Of a DNA stretch of 60,000 nt, positions 36,311-48,710 are shown in pieces (the stretch's first letter is position 1; the number at the start of each line of letters is the position of its first letter). The stretch comes from Zygnema cylindricum (lineage: Eukaryota > Streptophyta > Zygnematophyceae > Zygnematales > Zygnemataceae). The position numbers and the translations under genes are program-made. The notes beneath the pieces were generated by a model, which worked only from the letters and a program-made list of their open reading frames with translations, was not told the origin of the DNA and made no database searches. The stretch is taken from assembly GCA_037447655.1 (NCBI GenBank), contig JBBHKE010001172.1, positions 64,001-124,000 of the forward strand, in the 5' to 3' direction.

Positions 36311-38431
36311 TATCATTTACGTTCTTCAGAAAAGACCTTTCCTAGAAGGAATTTATATTATAACAATGTAGGTAACACCTAATTTCAGCAAGACAGGTAC
36401 TGCTTAGTATGGACAAACTACAAGAAAGCCTCAAAACCACCTTCCCCATCTGGTCATGTAAACTATTGGACAGAAAAAAAACTGGTAGATAACTTATTTA
36501 GGAATTTCCGAAATCTAAATGCACTCGATTTTCATAATTGAGAAGCAATTTAGTTTTTCAAAAATGTTAAATTAGTTGACAGTTGTTAAATTCAAACGGT
36601 AAATCCAGCTACAGGGACAATGTATGCGGTTCATGTTGACCGAAACCCTTAAAAATAAAAATAAAACTTTACAAATATAAAAAATCTAGGAAGAGAAAGT
36701 CATCCAAGCATACCAGAGAAACTTCTGAGAAGTTTCCGGAGCAAGCTCCTGTACCACTTAAACACAAACAGCCTCCTCAATAAACCTCTACAGTATGATT
36801 GGCAAATCTCCAAAGAAAACTTCACTGTTTCCACCTTTGAAATCACAGTATCAACCGGGCAGCAATACAGCAGCAGTATACTATTCTGTTAAGAATACTG
36901 GCTCCCGATTCTTCTACAGTGAACAGAACTAAAGCATTAGTTCGATTCACATAGAAATTACAATCTCTATTTCAGTAGCAGAAGCAAGGGAATAAGGTCA
37001 GTCTCTTGCAAGAGCTGCTGCAGCCTGCAGTACTGTAGTTAAAAGGCAAATAGTTGCAACGAGCGATTTGCAGCATATGTTTTGCAGCAGCAGAGTGCGT
37101 AAGATGGCGAGGGTATGGGAGCCGCCGAAAACTTTGAAATGCTTGATTTACACGTGCATCTCCGACCGTTAGCCTGACGGCCGGCTGTCGATTTTCTTGG
37201 CTTGACGGGACCGTTTTTTTTTCCCCGAACTGTTCGTGAGGCCTGAGGCGTGAGTCCTAAGCACGTGACTACTGTACTGTATACCTACTGAATGCCGTAC
37301 CGTACGGTAATCATGTTAGTTAAAGCTTTTGTTTGCTTGTAAACTCCATGCACACTTTTTTGGTTTATATATCCGACGGTCTCGATGGAATGTTCAATCT
37401 ACCACATTCGGATTGACGGCCTTCAAATGAAGATCGGAATGTGTGCACCACAAAAAAAAAATCAAGTCGCGAAAAAAAGCAATAGCCCCAAGTAGCAGTA
37501 CACGGTGTAATAAACTAATAATGTAATGTACAGCACTACAGCTTACTGACTACTGATTTGTGGTTGTGATTTGTGGATGTGAAGTTTGCAGCAGACGGAA
37601 ACGGTAGGGACTACTGCCAAGTCGCCACTATAATCAGTATGGCATCTTTCCTTTCTTCTAAAGTACGCAGGTTTGTTTTCAAATTTCCACTAACAGACGC
37701 AAATGGTTATACCGGCCACTGCGCGTTCATCTGTATTATTTGGTCAGCCGTGACAGTTTATTCTACCGGCCGGTAACTCATGGCGGAAAATTCATTACTG
37801 TAGCAAATCATGCCTGCTTGCAAATCTGCATGTCATATGGGCATCGCCATTAACCGTTGATTCTGATATGCAATAGATCTCTATCGTCAACACTGCTGTA
37901 TGGATGCCGCAGTTGCTGACGCTGTACAGAGTTCTGAAGTGTCATAAATTCTCCAACTACTGTAGCAATTTTTTTTACAGTTATGTACGAATTTTACTTT
38001 GTCTGTACAAACTACAAAATGCTTTTGTGCCTTGACTGTACGTTACCGTACGTGTAATCTGATAGCGTACCTTTGTAGTTAACAACCGTATTGTAGTACA
38101 ACTGGATCGTACACACGACTAGAAGCTTTTCTATTCGCTTGCGCACCCCGCTGCGCCGCACGGCGCGAGGACTTACATTATTATTTCTCGTCGCTCCCTT
38201 ACAGCATTCGCTATTGCGGTTCTGTAGGTTAGGCAACAATGTTGCCTTCTTTGTTGCTCAGCAAAATCATCGTAGTGGTTTTTTGCCAGAAGCAGCTATT
38301 GTATACAGAAACCTCAAGGATGCAAGTGAGCCATTAACTTTAAGAATCATTGTTTACGGAAGACTACTTTCCTCCCCTGCTTCTGTCCCTTTTTTCTTTA
38401 GCCAGATTTTGAACTCTTAAACTGAAATTAT
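36311..38431. other. Intergenic region upstream of the amino-acid transporter
   Basis: Single-copy sequence. It should contain the 5' UTR and promoter of the transporter gene starting at 38432, but no element could be assigned. GTAC-rich segments (near 37280-37310 and 38035-38110) resemble the MITE-derived sequence elsewhere. Confidence 0.4.
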
Positions 38432-41400
38432 ATGGCAGAAGAGGCTCCGCAGAAAGATCCAATGAAGACAGCTCCTTTCGGAAGACTAAAGGATGAGGGC
38501 GCTGAGGTTAACTCATTTAGGGACGGAGGCACATACCTGAAGGCACTTTGGGAGGCACCAATACGTTTGAAGGCACGAATGGGTGCCACATGGACACAGG
38601 AGGATGAATTAGCGGCTGTACACAATCTGGAAGGTGGAAAGATGAAACGAGATCTCCACTGGTTTGATCTTTTCTGTTTTGGAGTCGGTTCAGTGGTCGG
38701 TGGAGGCATATTTATTTCATCTGGCGAGGTGAGAGACGGTTTTTAATTTCGTTTGACCTAATTCGTAGTTTTTTGCTTTTGAAGGTGACTTCGCTGTATT
38801 TCGCAAGGGTTTCAGGAGTGAGTGATTATCGAGGGCCTCATCGGTTTGTTCATTCAATTTTTGCTCATATTTCACAGTGAGACGACAAAGTTTACCTCAG
38901 GAATTTACGAGAAAATTTACCACAGATTTTTGTTTTTTATTGTTAAAGACAGGATCGTGACATTTGCTACATAAAAAAAGAAACATCCTTAACATGATAT
39001 TAACAACTGCGTACAGTCCTGTCAAGTCCTATGCATTCATAACTATAAATTATTAACAATCAAAGCCATTATGCAATGCTTCGTGTAAGCTTACCTCACA
39101 TACTTATTTACATGGATTTGCACATAAAAGCACAAAATGCTGCATTTGTCCCCATAACAACACATGCCATAACATCAAATATGATAATCAGCTGATCATG
39201 TTCAAAAATATAACAATCGGCTAATCAAGGTAAAAAATATGACAATCAGCGCATTATTGTTTCAAATAGCTATTCATGCTTAAAAATAAAACAATTAGCT
39301 AATCATGGTCAAAAGTATATCTAACCATAATTGTCTGTTTGGCAGGTTGCGCATGACTTGGCTGGCCCAGCTGTTATCCTTTCCTTCATCATTGCTGGAG
39401 TAGCCGCTCTATTGTCAGCCATGTGCTTTGCAGAATTGGCTGTGGAGATTCCAACAGCAGGCGGAGCCTATAGTTATATTCGTATTGCCTTTGGTAAGAG
39501 ACTACACTGCCCATGTCTACTAGAGTTAACCACTCTAATTCTAAGTAGTGTTTTTTGACCAGAAATCATAATTAATGTTAATAACACTATTTAAGTGGCG
39601 CAAAATTAGCCACCTTGCAAAACTTATTTTAGTGTAGTTATTTCCAATAAAATGATAACGTTAATATTTCACTAACTCTAATATCGATGGGTGGTGTACA
39701 CTGACCATTGCTATTAGTGCTAGACATTTTTGGGCAGTCAAAGCAGTTTTTCTTGTCACAGAATTTTCCAATTTTCAGCCGCGTCTTCACGCTGCAATGG
39801 CGAACCCGTTCCCTTTTGATTGCTTTTCTAAAAATAAATGTCCAACTGTTGGAATGCCCAGAAATATCTAACATCAATAGTGATGGGCAGTGTACAGTCC
39901 ATCGCTATTAGAGTTGATTCCTCTAATTCATTTTAGTGTTTTTTTGGCCTAAGATCATAGATTTGTTGATAAACTATTTAATTAAGTGGCTCATAACGAG
40001 CCACGTTGCAAAACATATTTAGTGAAGTTAATTCCTATAAAGCGTTAATTTTAATAATTCACTAGCTCTAATATCAATTCAGTCAATGTTTCCATTTTGA
40101 GGTATTTTTAAGTTTCCTGGTCAGGTTTTAAAACACGTCAAACTGGACCAAGGTATTCAGGCTATCACATTGAGCAAAGGGCAGGTTAAGTAATTGTTGT
40201 TGGTGTTTGGAAAGGGTGCCTCATTACATTTTTATTTTATTTTTGAGATTTCTCATCAAGCATCAGATTTCCTCAATGTGGGGAGGATACTGAGGGTTGT
40301 ATGAAATTAAGTGCATAAATTACACGATCAAAAATGAATCTAGACTGTTTGCGGGAGTTTGCATAGGATGTGAGGCTTAAAGCAACTGCGTGGATGCCTG
40401 TTTGATTAATTGTGAGAGAAGAGCAACATTTGCTTATGACAAAAAACATGTAAATGGACTCAAAAAGTTGTTACAGGGGCCTTGTGTGTTGGAATGTCAT
40501 GTCTAATGAGAATAGTAAGTTCAGAGCAGACTTTACTGCTACAGAGACAACGTTAAGGGCTACAGGAATTGCTAAGTTTGCCCGTTAACCATTGTGTATG
40601 TCAGGTCAGGACTTATGAAAAATGTTCCTTTGTGTGACATTTTAGTTCCAAAATAATGTGTGGCTTACCAGGAAGCATCTAAACTTTCAAATAATATTTC
40701 GAATATTACTTCAATTTTTTGAATCTTTCAGAAGAGAAAGAGATATGCACAGATTCGAGTTACAGACATGTAGACGTCCTAGTGTTGCCAAAAATCCATA
40801 ACACCTTATCCTTCTATGTTTAATGAGAAGTTCAGGGAAGGACTGAGAGAATTTTTAAAAATTTGAATTAGCCCTGTTTCCTCAGCATTTGCTGCTGGTG
40901 AACATTGATTTTGTACATTTCAGGGGTTGTCATACAAAAAGTGATTTATTTGCGAATTAAAAATGATTTTGTAAGAGTGATATGTTCATGTGTTTAACAT
41001 TTGTTTTCTCTACACAGTTAGGACATCCCTTTTTCCTTTAACACCCTCGAGTTTGAACAGCAAATGTTTATGGGAAGTTCAATGTGTATTTTTGGGAAAA
41101 GTTAAAAATCTCTGGAAGTTTCCGATCGGTTGTACAAATAGCCTAAAGTAAGCTATTTCACATTGCCTGCAATAGAATAGAGACAACCAAGTTTGGTGTC
41201 TGACATATGTTTGCAGGAGAATCTAAACATCTCTTTACGTGAGCAAATCATATTGAACTGCGTGAATCATACTCAACAACATGATCAGTAATTTTCACCC
41301 TACAGTTTATTACTCGTTGTTTATTTAATGGTAGCTTTACTGTAGCCCCATAACTGTGACAGAATACAGTTAAAAGCTAAGAAGCATAGAAGTGAGCAGA

Positions 41401-44400
41401 AGACTGTGAAGCATTCAAGTTTAAACGTTGCTATTTTATTACTATTTGTTTTCTGGCTGCTTCAAGCAAATTTTTTACTTTTGTGTTTAAACTCAGCTTG
41501 CTCTACCTTCTAAACGTCACAAAATGTACATTAAACTATTATGTGTTCACCTCTATGAGTAAGTTGTGTGTGTTTGCTTTTCGTATTGAGTCTTCAGTTC
41601 TATGAGATGATTGAAGTCTCAACACTAACGCTGGATACCTTCAATTTTATGCAGAGCAGGAGGAATGTTTCACAACTTCTTGGCTGTTTTGACTTTTTGA
41701 AATGGACAATATGTTCTTTGTTTTAGTATGTGTAGCATTAATTTTAAATACACAAGAGACACACTTACTGCATCTATGCATACCTTCAGCAGATGGGACA
41801 ACAATTTTAACACACAGGCACAAAAACTCATATGGCATAACACTCCTCCCATTACTGTATACAGGTGAGTTCATTTCCTTTTTAGCGGGCTTTGCAATCC
41901 TTGGAGGAGCACTAACCGGGGCCCCAGCTGTAGCTCGAGCCTTCACTTCATATTTATGTACCGTCTTCGGCAATACTGACACCAATGCCTGGCGAATTTA
42001 TGTTGAGTGGCTACCGAGTGAGATGAACTATATTGACCTGCCTGCCGTGGCCCTTCTACTCGTCCTTACGTTGCTTTCTTGCTGGAGGTATATTCTCTAT
42101 CCACTATTTTGTTCTGACACAATATCAAAAAGCTACTTGTTAATAAAAGTATAACGGTTTCTTTGTGTCCGTGGGTAAATTTCTGCAGCACAAAGGAGAG
42201 TTCAACTTTCAACATAATTACTACTGTCATCCACATTGCCTTCATCTTGTTCATCATTGTGGCGGGTTTTGTCTATGGGAGCGAAAGAAATCTCTACGAG
42301 GTAATGGTTCCATTTATTTTTTCTGGTTTTGGTGTAGCACCAGCAATACCAATATATGCATAAATGGAGTCAAAGAACTGTTCAGGGGAAAAAAAAGGCA
42401 AAAAAAATATAAAAAAAGAACAGAACAGTCTTGATGGGCTATGGTATTTTTTTATGACTGCGATAAAGACTATTATGATGATTTACACTAGGTTAGAATC
42501 ATGTTTGCATTTGCTCATTCATTTACAAGTATAAATAAAGTTCCACATTGATTATAAATTTTGGGACGTCTCACTCTGTTAATCCAGACATCAATCGGAT
42601 TGCCTGTTCTCGTCACAGTGTATGTTGATTAGTGTTTATGTAAAGACGTGTACACAATGTTTACGTTGAAATATATGTACGCAATCTTCATGGTCAGCAT
42701 ATTATTTCACTTATATGCGAACAGAAAATATCGTTATTCGCAAAAGATTCTAAGCAATCCAATTGGAATTTTTGAGCACACTTTTTCTATGTGTGTGCTA
42801 AAGCTTCTTAGCAATCCAATTGGATGTGACCACAACTTTGTTGAAAATGAAGTTAGGAAATATTCTTATGGTTTGTTTAATGACATTTTGTATCCCCTTC
42901 TCATTCCTTTTTTTCACAAAATTCTTGCAAGGTGTTTTGTTGCCAGTTGTCTTTTTAATGATACCTGTGAAAATATCACTGGTTTAGTTCCTAATCCCTG
43001 GATCGTCGAAGTCATCTATTTATGCTTTCTTGTCGAGTCTAGTCCAACTTCATGCTGGTAAATTGCAGCACATTAACAACTTTCACATTTAATTTGTATT
43101 TGTCAAATGGGTGCTTTGGTAACCACTATCTATTACAAAACAGGCATCCTAAGTCAATCTTCTGCTTCCATGTACCTCCTATATCGCTCACAACCGTCCC
43201 TCCTTTATTCTATTTTCTCCCTTCAAGGATTTTGTTTTTGTAATGCCTCTTCCTCTCCCTCTCCCTCTCCCTCTCCCTCTCTCTCTCCCTCTCGATTTTG
43301 TGGCTTCCCCTTCACAGGCTAGCAGCTCAGCCTATGCAAGTGGCTTCTTCCCCTACGGTTTGACTGGTGTATTCACTGGAGCTTCTGTCGCTTTCTTCAG
43401 CTACATTGGCTTTGACTGTGTTGCAACTCTTGCAGAAGAGTGTCATAATCCAGGATTCACTTTGCCAGCTGGTATTGTTGGGAGCCTGGTTTTTTCGGGC
43501 ATTATCTTCTGTTCTATGGTCACATCACTTGTGTACTTGCAACCGTATAACCTTGTGAGTCCACCAGATTCTTCATTCTAATCGACCTCTCTTTTTTTTT
43601 TTTCAGCTTTTCTGTTTCATATGTAGTTGTCAAAGGCCGTTCAGGACTTTATCTTTGAATGTTTTGAGTTTAAGAAATCATATTGATCGCAAGTGCTTGT
43701 GCAATAACAAATTACGTTTATTTTTTTTCTTGGTGTAATGGAACTATTTGAGGTTGTAGATACTGTTATTTTAACCTTTGAACTTTCAAGGCAGTTTTTT
43801 GCAGCACACCGAACAGTAGAAGGATTAAAGGTGATGTGGCTGTGAGGGGCTTGAGGTCGCATATTAGAAGTTTTCTGTTTTGTTATAAGCCAGTGGCCTT
43901 GAATGAGTCATATGTTTTAAGTTTTAGAAGCATTCAATATGGATGTGAGGTTATGATCACCCAACTTTGCAAACACCAAAACCTCAGTAACGGTTTTTGG
44001 CGTTCTTTTCCTTGTTGAATAATCGGAAGATTAAAACCTTCAGATCTGGGTGTGAGACTATGTTTTTCCTTGATCCATCTTTTCTATGTCACCCGAGAAT
44101 CACTTCATTTTTACGTCTCCTCTGCTGTCCAAAACATAATTTTTAACTTTCAGCTTTGTTTACCAAATTGTGTGCAGATAAATGTTGATGCCCCTTATTC
44201 TGTTGCATTTGCGAGTGCTGGTATTAAATTTGCAACACAAATTGTAGGTATTGGAGCCGTTTTGGGAACTGTTACAGCCACGTTTGCGACTATTATAGCC
44301 GTTGGACGATACTTGACAGCCATGGGCAGAGCAGCAGTTATCCCACCATGGTTTGCAAAAGTAAATAGTATGACAGGGACGCCTATCAATGCCCACTTGT

Positions 44401-45261
44401 CAGCATGTGAGTGCTCCTGGCCTTAACGACCTTAATGCCTTCTCAGTTGCTTGAAAGACTTGGTCGTATGAAACTAAAAACTGAGTTAGCTGGTGGTGAA
44501 AGGTACATCCATATCTTTTTTTTTAGATGGGTTAAACACTTTGGGCTCGGGCTTCCTTTATCATCCTGCTTGACGTTTTTTCATGGACCTAATTGCCAAC
44601 TTCAAAATGGTTTTAACCAGGACTTTTGATAAGTAGGTTATGGAATTTGCACATGACGTGGTTTAATTCTTTCTAACTGTCGCTAATGCACGGGATTTTT
44701 CTCTGATGGAATGTTGCTGCAGTTTCGATCATGGCAATAAGTGGACTTTTTGTTGATTCAACGGTTTTGATCAATATCAACACAGCTCTTGTCTTATTCG
44801 CCTACACACTTGTGGCAGCGGCGCTTATTCTTCATCGATTTTACAAACCAGGAGAAAACAGTCCAGTGCCGACGTTTATCTACCTCGTTGTCTTCGTCTT
44901 AACCACGATTACGTTCGTTTTCGTTTATCATTTCAGTCCTGAAAGTTACGGAGCTCTGATTGCCTTGGGCTTTCTTTGTTTAGTGGAAACGTTCGCTTTT
45001 TCAGTTATGTATGGGAGTCAAATGCGTTCACCGAGTACATGGGGAGTCCCTTGTATGCCATACTTTGGTGCGGCGAGTATGTTTATATGTATTTTCCTTG
45101 TTGGTTCCTTTGGTGACTCTACCGAAGGTGATCCTCTTTTGGCCTTCGGATGTATCATGGGGTTTGCCACACTAATTTACGTCCTTTATAGTGTACATGC
45201 TTCTTGGGATAGTCAGTACTGTATGAAAACGTTCCCGGAAATAGAAGTTGTAGAAAGGTAA
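38432..45261 (+). CDS. Cationic amino-acid transporter (APC superfamily), 7 exons, 594 aa
   Basis: Membrane permease, by family a transporter of cationic or related amino acids at the plasma membrane or vacuole. Exons: 38432-38728, 39346-39493, 41865-42087, 42189-42300, 43318-43554, 44178-44406, 44723-45261; all GT-AG, phases close, stop at 45259. A cytosolic N-terminus of about 75 residues precedes the first membrane helix, with the APC glycine motif FGVGSVVGGGIFISSG. Further hydrophobic segments include AVILSFIIAGVAALLSAMCF with FAELAVEIPTAGGAYSYIR, the helix around FILFIIVAGFVYG, SVAFFSYIGFDCVATLAEEC and GAVLGTVTATFATIIAVGRY. The last part (VPCMPYFGAASMFICIFLVG) matches the C-terminal domain typical of CAT transporters, as opposed to short APC members. 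Length agrees with plant CATs (about 570-640). Substrate cannot be read from sequence. Intron 2 is long (2.4 kb) and MITE-filled. The splice choice at exon 6/7 (T|TT codon) is the least certain. Confidence 0.93.
39505..39696. mobile_element. TA-flanked MITE 1 of 3 in transporter intron 2
   Basis: It starts cactgcccatgtctactaga after TA, only 11 bp into the intron, and ends ctaatatcgatgggtggtg before TA (39697-39698). The inverted termini are about 20 bp, imperfect. Non-coding. Confidence 0.65.
39699..39892. mobile_element. TA-flanked MITE 2 of 3 in transporter intron 2
   Basis: It starts cactgaccattgctattagt and ends atcaatagtgatgggcagtg, flanked by TA. It abuts the preceding MITE, sharing its TA. 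Confidence 0.7.
39895..40085. mobile_element. TA-flanked MITE 3 of 3 in transporter intron 2
   Basis: It starts cagtccatcgctattagagt straight after the TA closing MITE 2 and ends near ctctaatatcaattcag. The interior is a direct repeat of the interior of MITE 1 (shared aagtggc, gccac.ttgcaaaac, ttcactagctctaat). The right end is less certain. Confidence 0.55.
43243..43300. repeat. CTCTCC simple repeat near an intron acceptor
   Basis: A run of ctctccctctcc units ends about 17 bp before the acceptor ttcacag|GCT of transporter exon 5 and probably serves as part of its polypyrimidine tract. Confidence 0.85.
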
Positions 45262-46058
45262 CAACAAAAAAGGGTTTCGTTAGTGGACAGACATCATGTT
45301 AATGTAAATAATTGTATAATGTTTTTCATTGTCTATGTCTACAGTCGTTTCAGTGTTGACGTAGGTCATTTTTTTCATATGAATGGCTAGGAAATAGCGC
45401 GCATTTGTTATCGGTATTGGTTTCAAACAATCGGTCAACAACCTTGTTTGTAGCAACATTTTTGTCTCTGGTCTGAGACTTTGTCCATATCCGAACCTGT
45501 ATTCTTTTACTTTTTTTTGCCCTTGAAATGGATTTTCTTGATGCACAATTGCGTCATTCAGTGTATATCCAGGCTTGCGGTGCTGTATGAAAATTCTCCC
45601 CGCAGATTTACCCGTGGTGCCATGTATATTATATATGTTGGTGCTTTAAGAAATGTATTCTGTCAATGCTACAATATAGAGAAATTGCATAATAATGCAC
45701 TCGTACAATTGGTCGTATACTTTTTGTCATGAGCGACAATTATATGGTCATCATCTTTTCGATGATGTCTGTTCAAGCATGAACTGCTGGTATATTCATC
45801 TTATACAGCTGTGGTCCTTTTCTCAATGGTTTTTCTCACCTCAATCGCTAACTTTATCGAGTATCACATAATCCCTCAGATCGCAGGATTAGATCTCGGT
45901 TGTACCTAAGAAGTGCTGGCACTCGTCATGGAAACAATGTAATGATCTTCATTAAGAGAGCCCGGTGTCACTGTCATCATCACACATCATTGTGGAATTA
46001 CATAAGTGCAGTTGTCAGATTGATCGCATTCTTTCTCTTTGGTTCAAAATGTGGCTAA
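45262..46058. other. 3' flank of the transporter gene
   Basis: It contains the 3' UTR. Candidate polyadenylation signals are AT-rich (tgtaaataattg near 45305), but none is decisive. No gene seen. Confidence 0.35.
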
Positions 46059-46360
46059 GGGCGTGGTTACATCAAACGAAAGGTGAGGTTGATTACAGAA
46101 TTTTGTACTTGACCGTACAATGCCGTACTATCTTTTCGTGAGTTTTTTTTTAACAACATTACAGAAAATAAGATTACTATTCGCCAGGATCCGGAGAAAA
46201 CATCGACTGTCCGATTTTGTTTTGGTCTTCATCCGCGAAGCAATCGCTCCATCCGCCTCTGTAATGGTGAACCTACCTCATGGAGGTGAGTACACCATCG
46301 CAGAACCTGTAAATCGCTACACGTGGACGATAGACACGTGCGACAACGAAAAGTTATAAT
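46059..46360. mobile_element. Partial PIF-like MITE (left end and centre only)
   Basis: gggcgtggttacatcaaacg after TAA, followed by gtgaggttgattacag and a tgtccgatttt segment, resembles the left halves of the elements at 12287 and 18101. A central palindrome acctc-atg-gaggt lies at 46275-46287. No convincing right terminus was found. Confidence 0.4.
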
Positions 46361-48710
46361 TTTCACACGTCCCCAAAGTCACGTGCCTTCGGACAAGGTG
46401 ACCGTAAAATCTTTTGCCGAAAAGAAGTATGCTTCTTGACAAAAGCAGTACACTTTTTGCCTTCCTTCTAAAAGAAGTACGGTTTTTGCCTTCCTTCCAG
46501 CTTCATGGTTTCGAGCGCTATTTTTTGTCGTTTGTTTTGAAATACAAATTCAAATTGCGAAAGTACACGTACATGATACGCAAGTACAAATTTTGAAACG
46601 AAATTGGCCGATTTCAAAATCTTCGACGATTTTAAGATTGGATCCTCAACTTACGTGGAGACACTCAAATTGTACCACGTATATAAAAACTTATTTACAG
46701 ACGTTAGGCGATGTAACCGAGGCCTCTGTATGACAGAAATATTGCTGTCCGTACTATTACAGAGACCTCCTCATGTAACCACACACTTAATCGTCATCAT
46801 CCTCATCATGAAAATCTCCCCCAACACACTCTAAATAATACCGGGTTTCACTTTAAGAGGCAAGTCTAGATATGTCTTTATCTGTGAAACAAGTCAGTAC
46901 TTTGTGTGCCGGGTTTTAAGGCAAATCTGTTAGGGCCAATGATCATCATAATTGGCCCACTTGGCGTGAACACACTATGCATGAAATCAAGTGGGCTATC
47001 ATCCTAATTATGTCAGTACAAACGTGCGAACAAAATTTAGACTTAGAAATAGTATTTCGCAACATGATGTTCCTTATAAGGTCGTCGATGGGAAAAAAGG
47101 CTGGTTCCAAACAGCCTGCTCCGGAGACCCTGTTAACCGATCCTGTTACGTTTACCACTTTTTAAAGTATTTTAAACCAGTATTTGCAGCAGATGCAAAA
47201 GCTGTTAAAAAACCGGCGAAGCCCTAATTCTGATGCAGAAACTGTTAAAACTGCAGCAAGTACTAATTCTGAAACATACATAATGCCAGGCTTGCGGCAT
47301 GTCGCAAAACTGCAAAAGTATAATACGCCGCCACATACGTTTCTTGCAGTGCCATGCAGGCTAGTATCGTCAACGAGTGCCTTCTGTCAGCGTTCGGAGA
47401 AAGAGGTGCCATAAGATTTAAGCCCAAGGAAAGGTCAACAAAATAAAAAATATCCGAAGCATTGAACAACAAGCTATCCATTTCACTCATGTCTCGCCTA
47501 ATCTTCTTGACCAGGCAGACTCTTGTGAAGGATATCCTCAGGTTAAGCAATCAGTTGCCTGCTAAACAACTAGGTCTAGGGCCCCAGCTGGTGAAGGATA
47601 ATCTGAAAAACAGGTTTTGTTCCTCCGGTTCATATTTGACAAAGACCACCAAACTTTATTTTGCAGGACCGCTGCAGGTTCCAGTACAGACGCAAGAGGT
47701 GATTTACAATTTTACAGAGCCAAAGGTGCTCTCCCTTTTTTGGTGATACAAGGGGAAATTTAGTTAGTAAACGTAAAGAAAAAGAAGAATAATTGCACAT
47801 CAATTGCTATATTTCTTGAGCAGGTTCACTTATCCTCAAGTATGCAGATATCAGTATCACATTGCACTTGGTAATACAAGTCAAATTGTTATTAACCGAA
47901 AAGAAAAAAAGAAGTACATTTCGGAATGAGTATTCCAGGTCCATAATACGAGTCAAGCAGACATCTAGCTTGGGGAATGTATTATCATCAACTAAATTGG
48001 ATGTCTCAAAATTAGCAAATATATTGTGAACGCATAAACTGTTTATTCATATGAATGGCTACAACAAGGCATATTAGACTAGCGACTTCAGTGAACTAAG
48101 TTGCAAGCATTGATTGGTTTTAAAGAATACAACAGTATTTTTAAATTTTGGGTGCTCAGAGCAGACTTTCCTATGGACTTTATTGAAATGCGTACTCTGC
48201 GTTCTGTGTGAATGTTGTTCAACTTCCCAGAGTCATTAAGAACCAATAAGTCCAATTCATCTCGAATTCTTATAAGAAAATGCATGACACTATGTGCACC
48301 TCTGAACTCTGATTTCTATGGATCAGACAAAACCAAGGAAGTTAAAGTTTTGGATGTCAGTTTTAAATTAAGATATCCACGATGTTTTAATTTACATATG
48401 ATATGCTTTTATTCACGTAAACAAAGTTTGTGTGGAAAGAGCTTGAAATGACGAGTGATTGAGAAAGTGCACGGATACTATATGTAAGCTCGAAAAGTGT
48501 ATGCAGCAATATGGTTTTAAGTAACCGGCTTGAATTGTAGCAAACACAAAATAAATTGCGGACTTGCATAGGCAACTCAAACTTTTACTCATCCATATTT
48601 TACACGGCCTCAATTTCTTACAAACCTTACCTTTTCCCATGTGTTGGTGGTGATAGCAGGCCTCTTGGAGTCCTTTCAAGCCCCGGTCCAAGGGCACCGA
48701 AGCGCGCTCG
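46361..48710. other. Intergenic region, no gene recognised
   Basis: It contains short irregular repeats (for example ctaattctgatgcagaaact / ctaattctgaaac near 47225-47275) and AT-rich sequence. I see no supported gene. The last few hundred bases should hold the promoter and 5' UTR of the oxidoreductase. Confidence 0.4.

Noticed and set aside
38139-38420. 93-codon frame directly upstream of the transporter
   Set aside because: It ends before the transporter start, lacks family resemblance and probably overlaps the 5' UTR. No support for translation.
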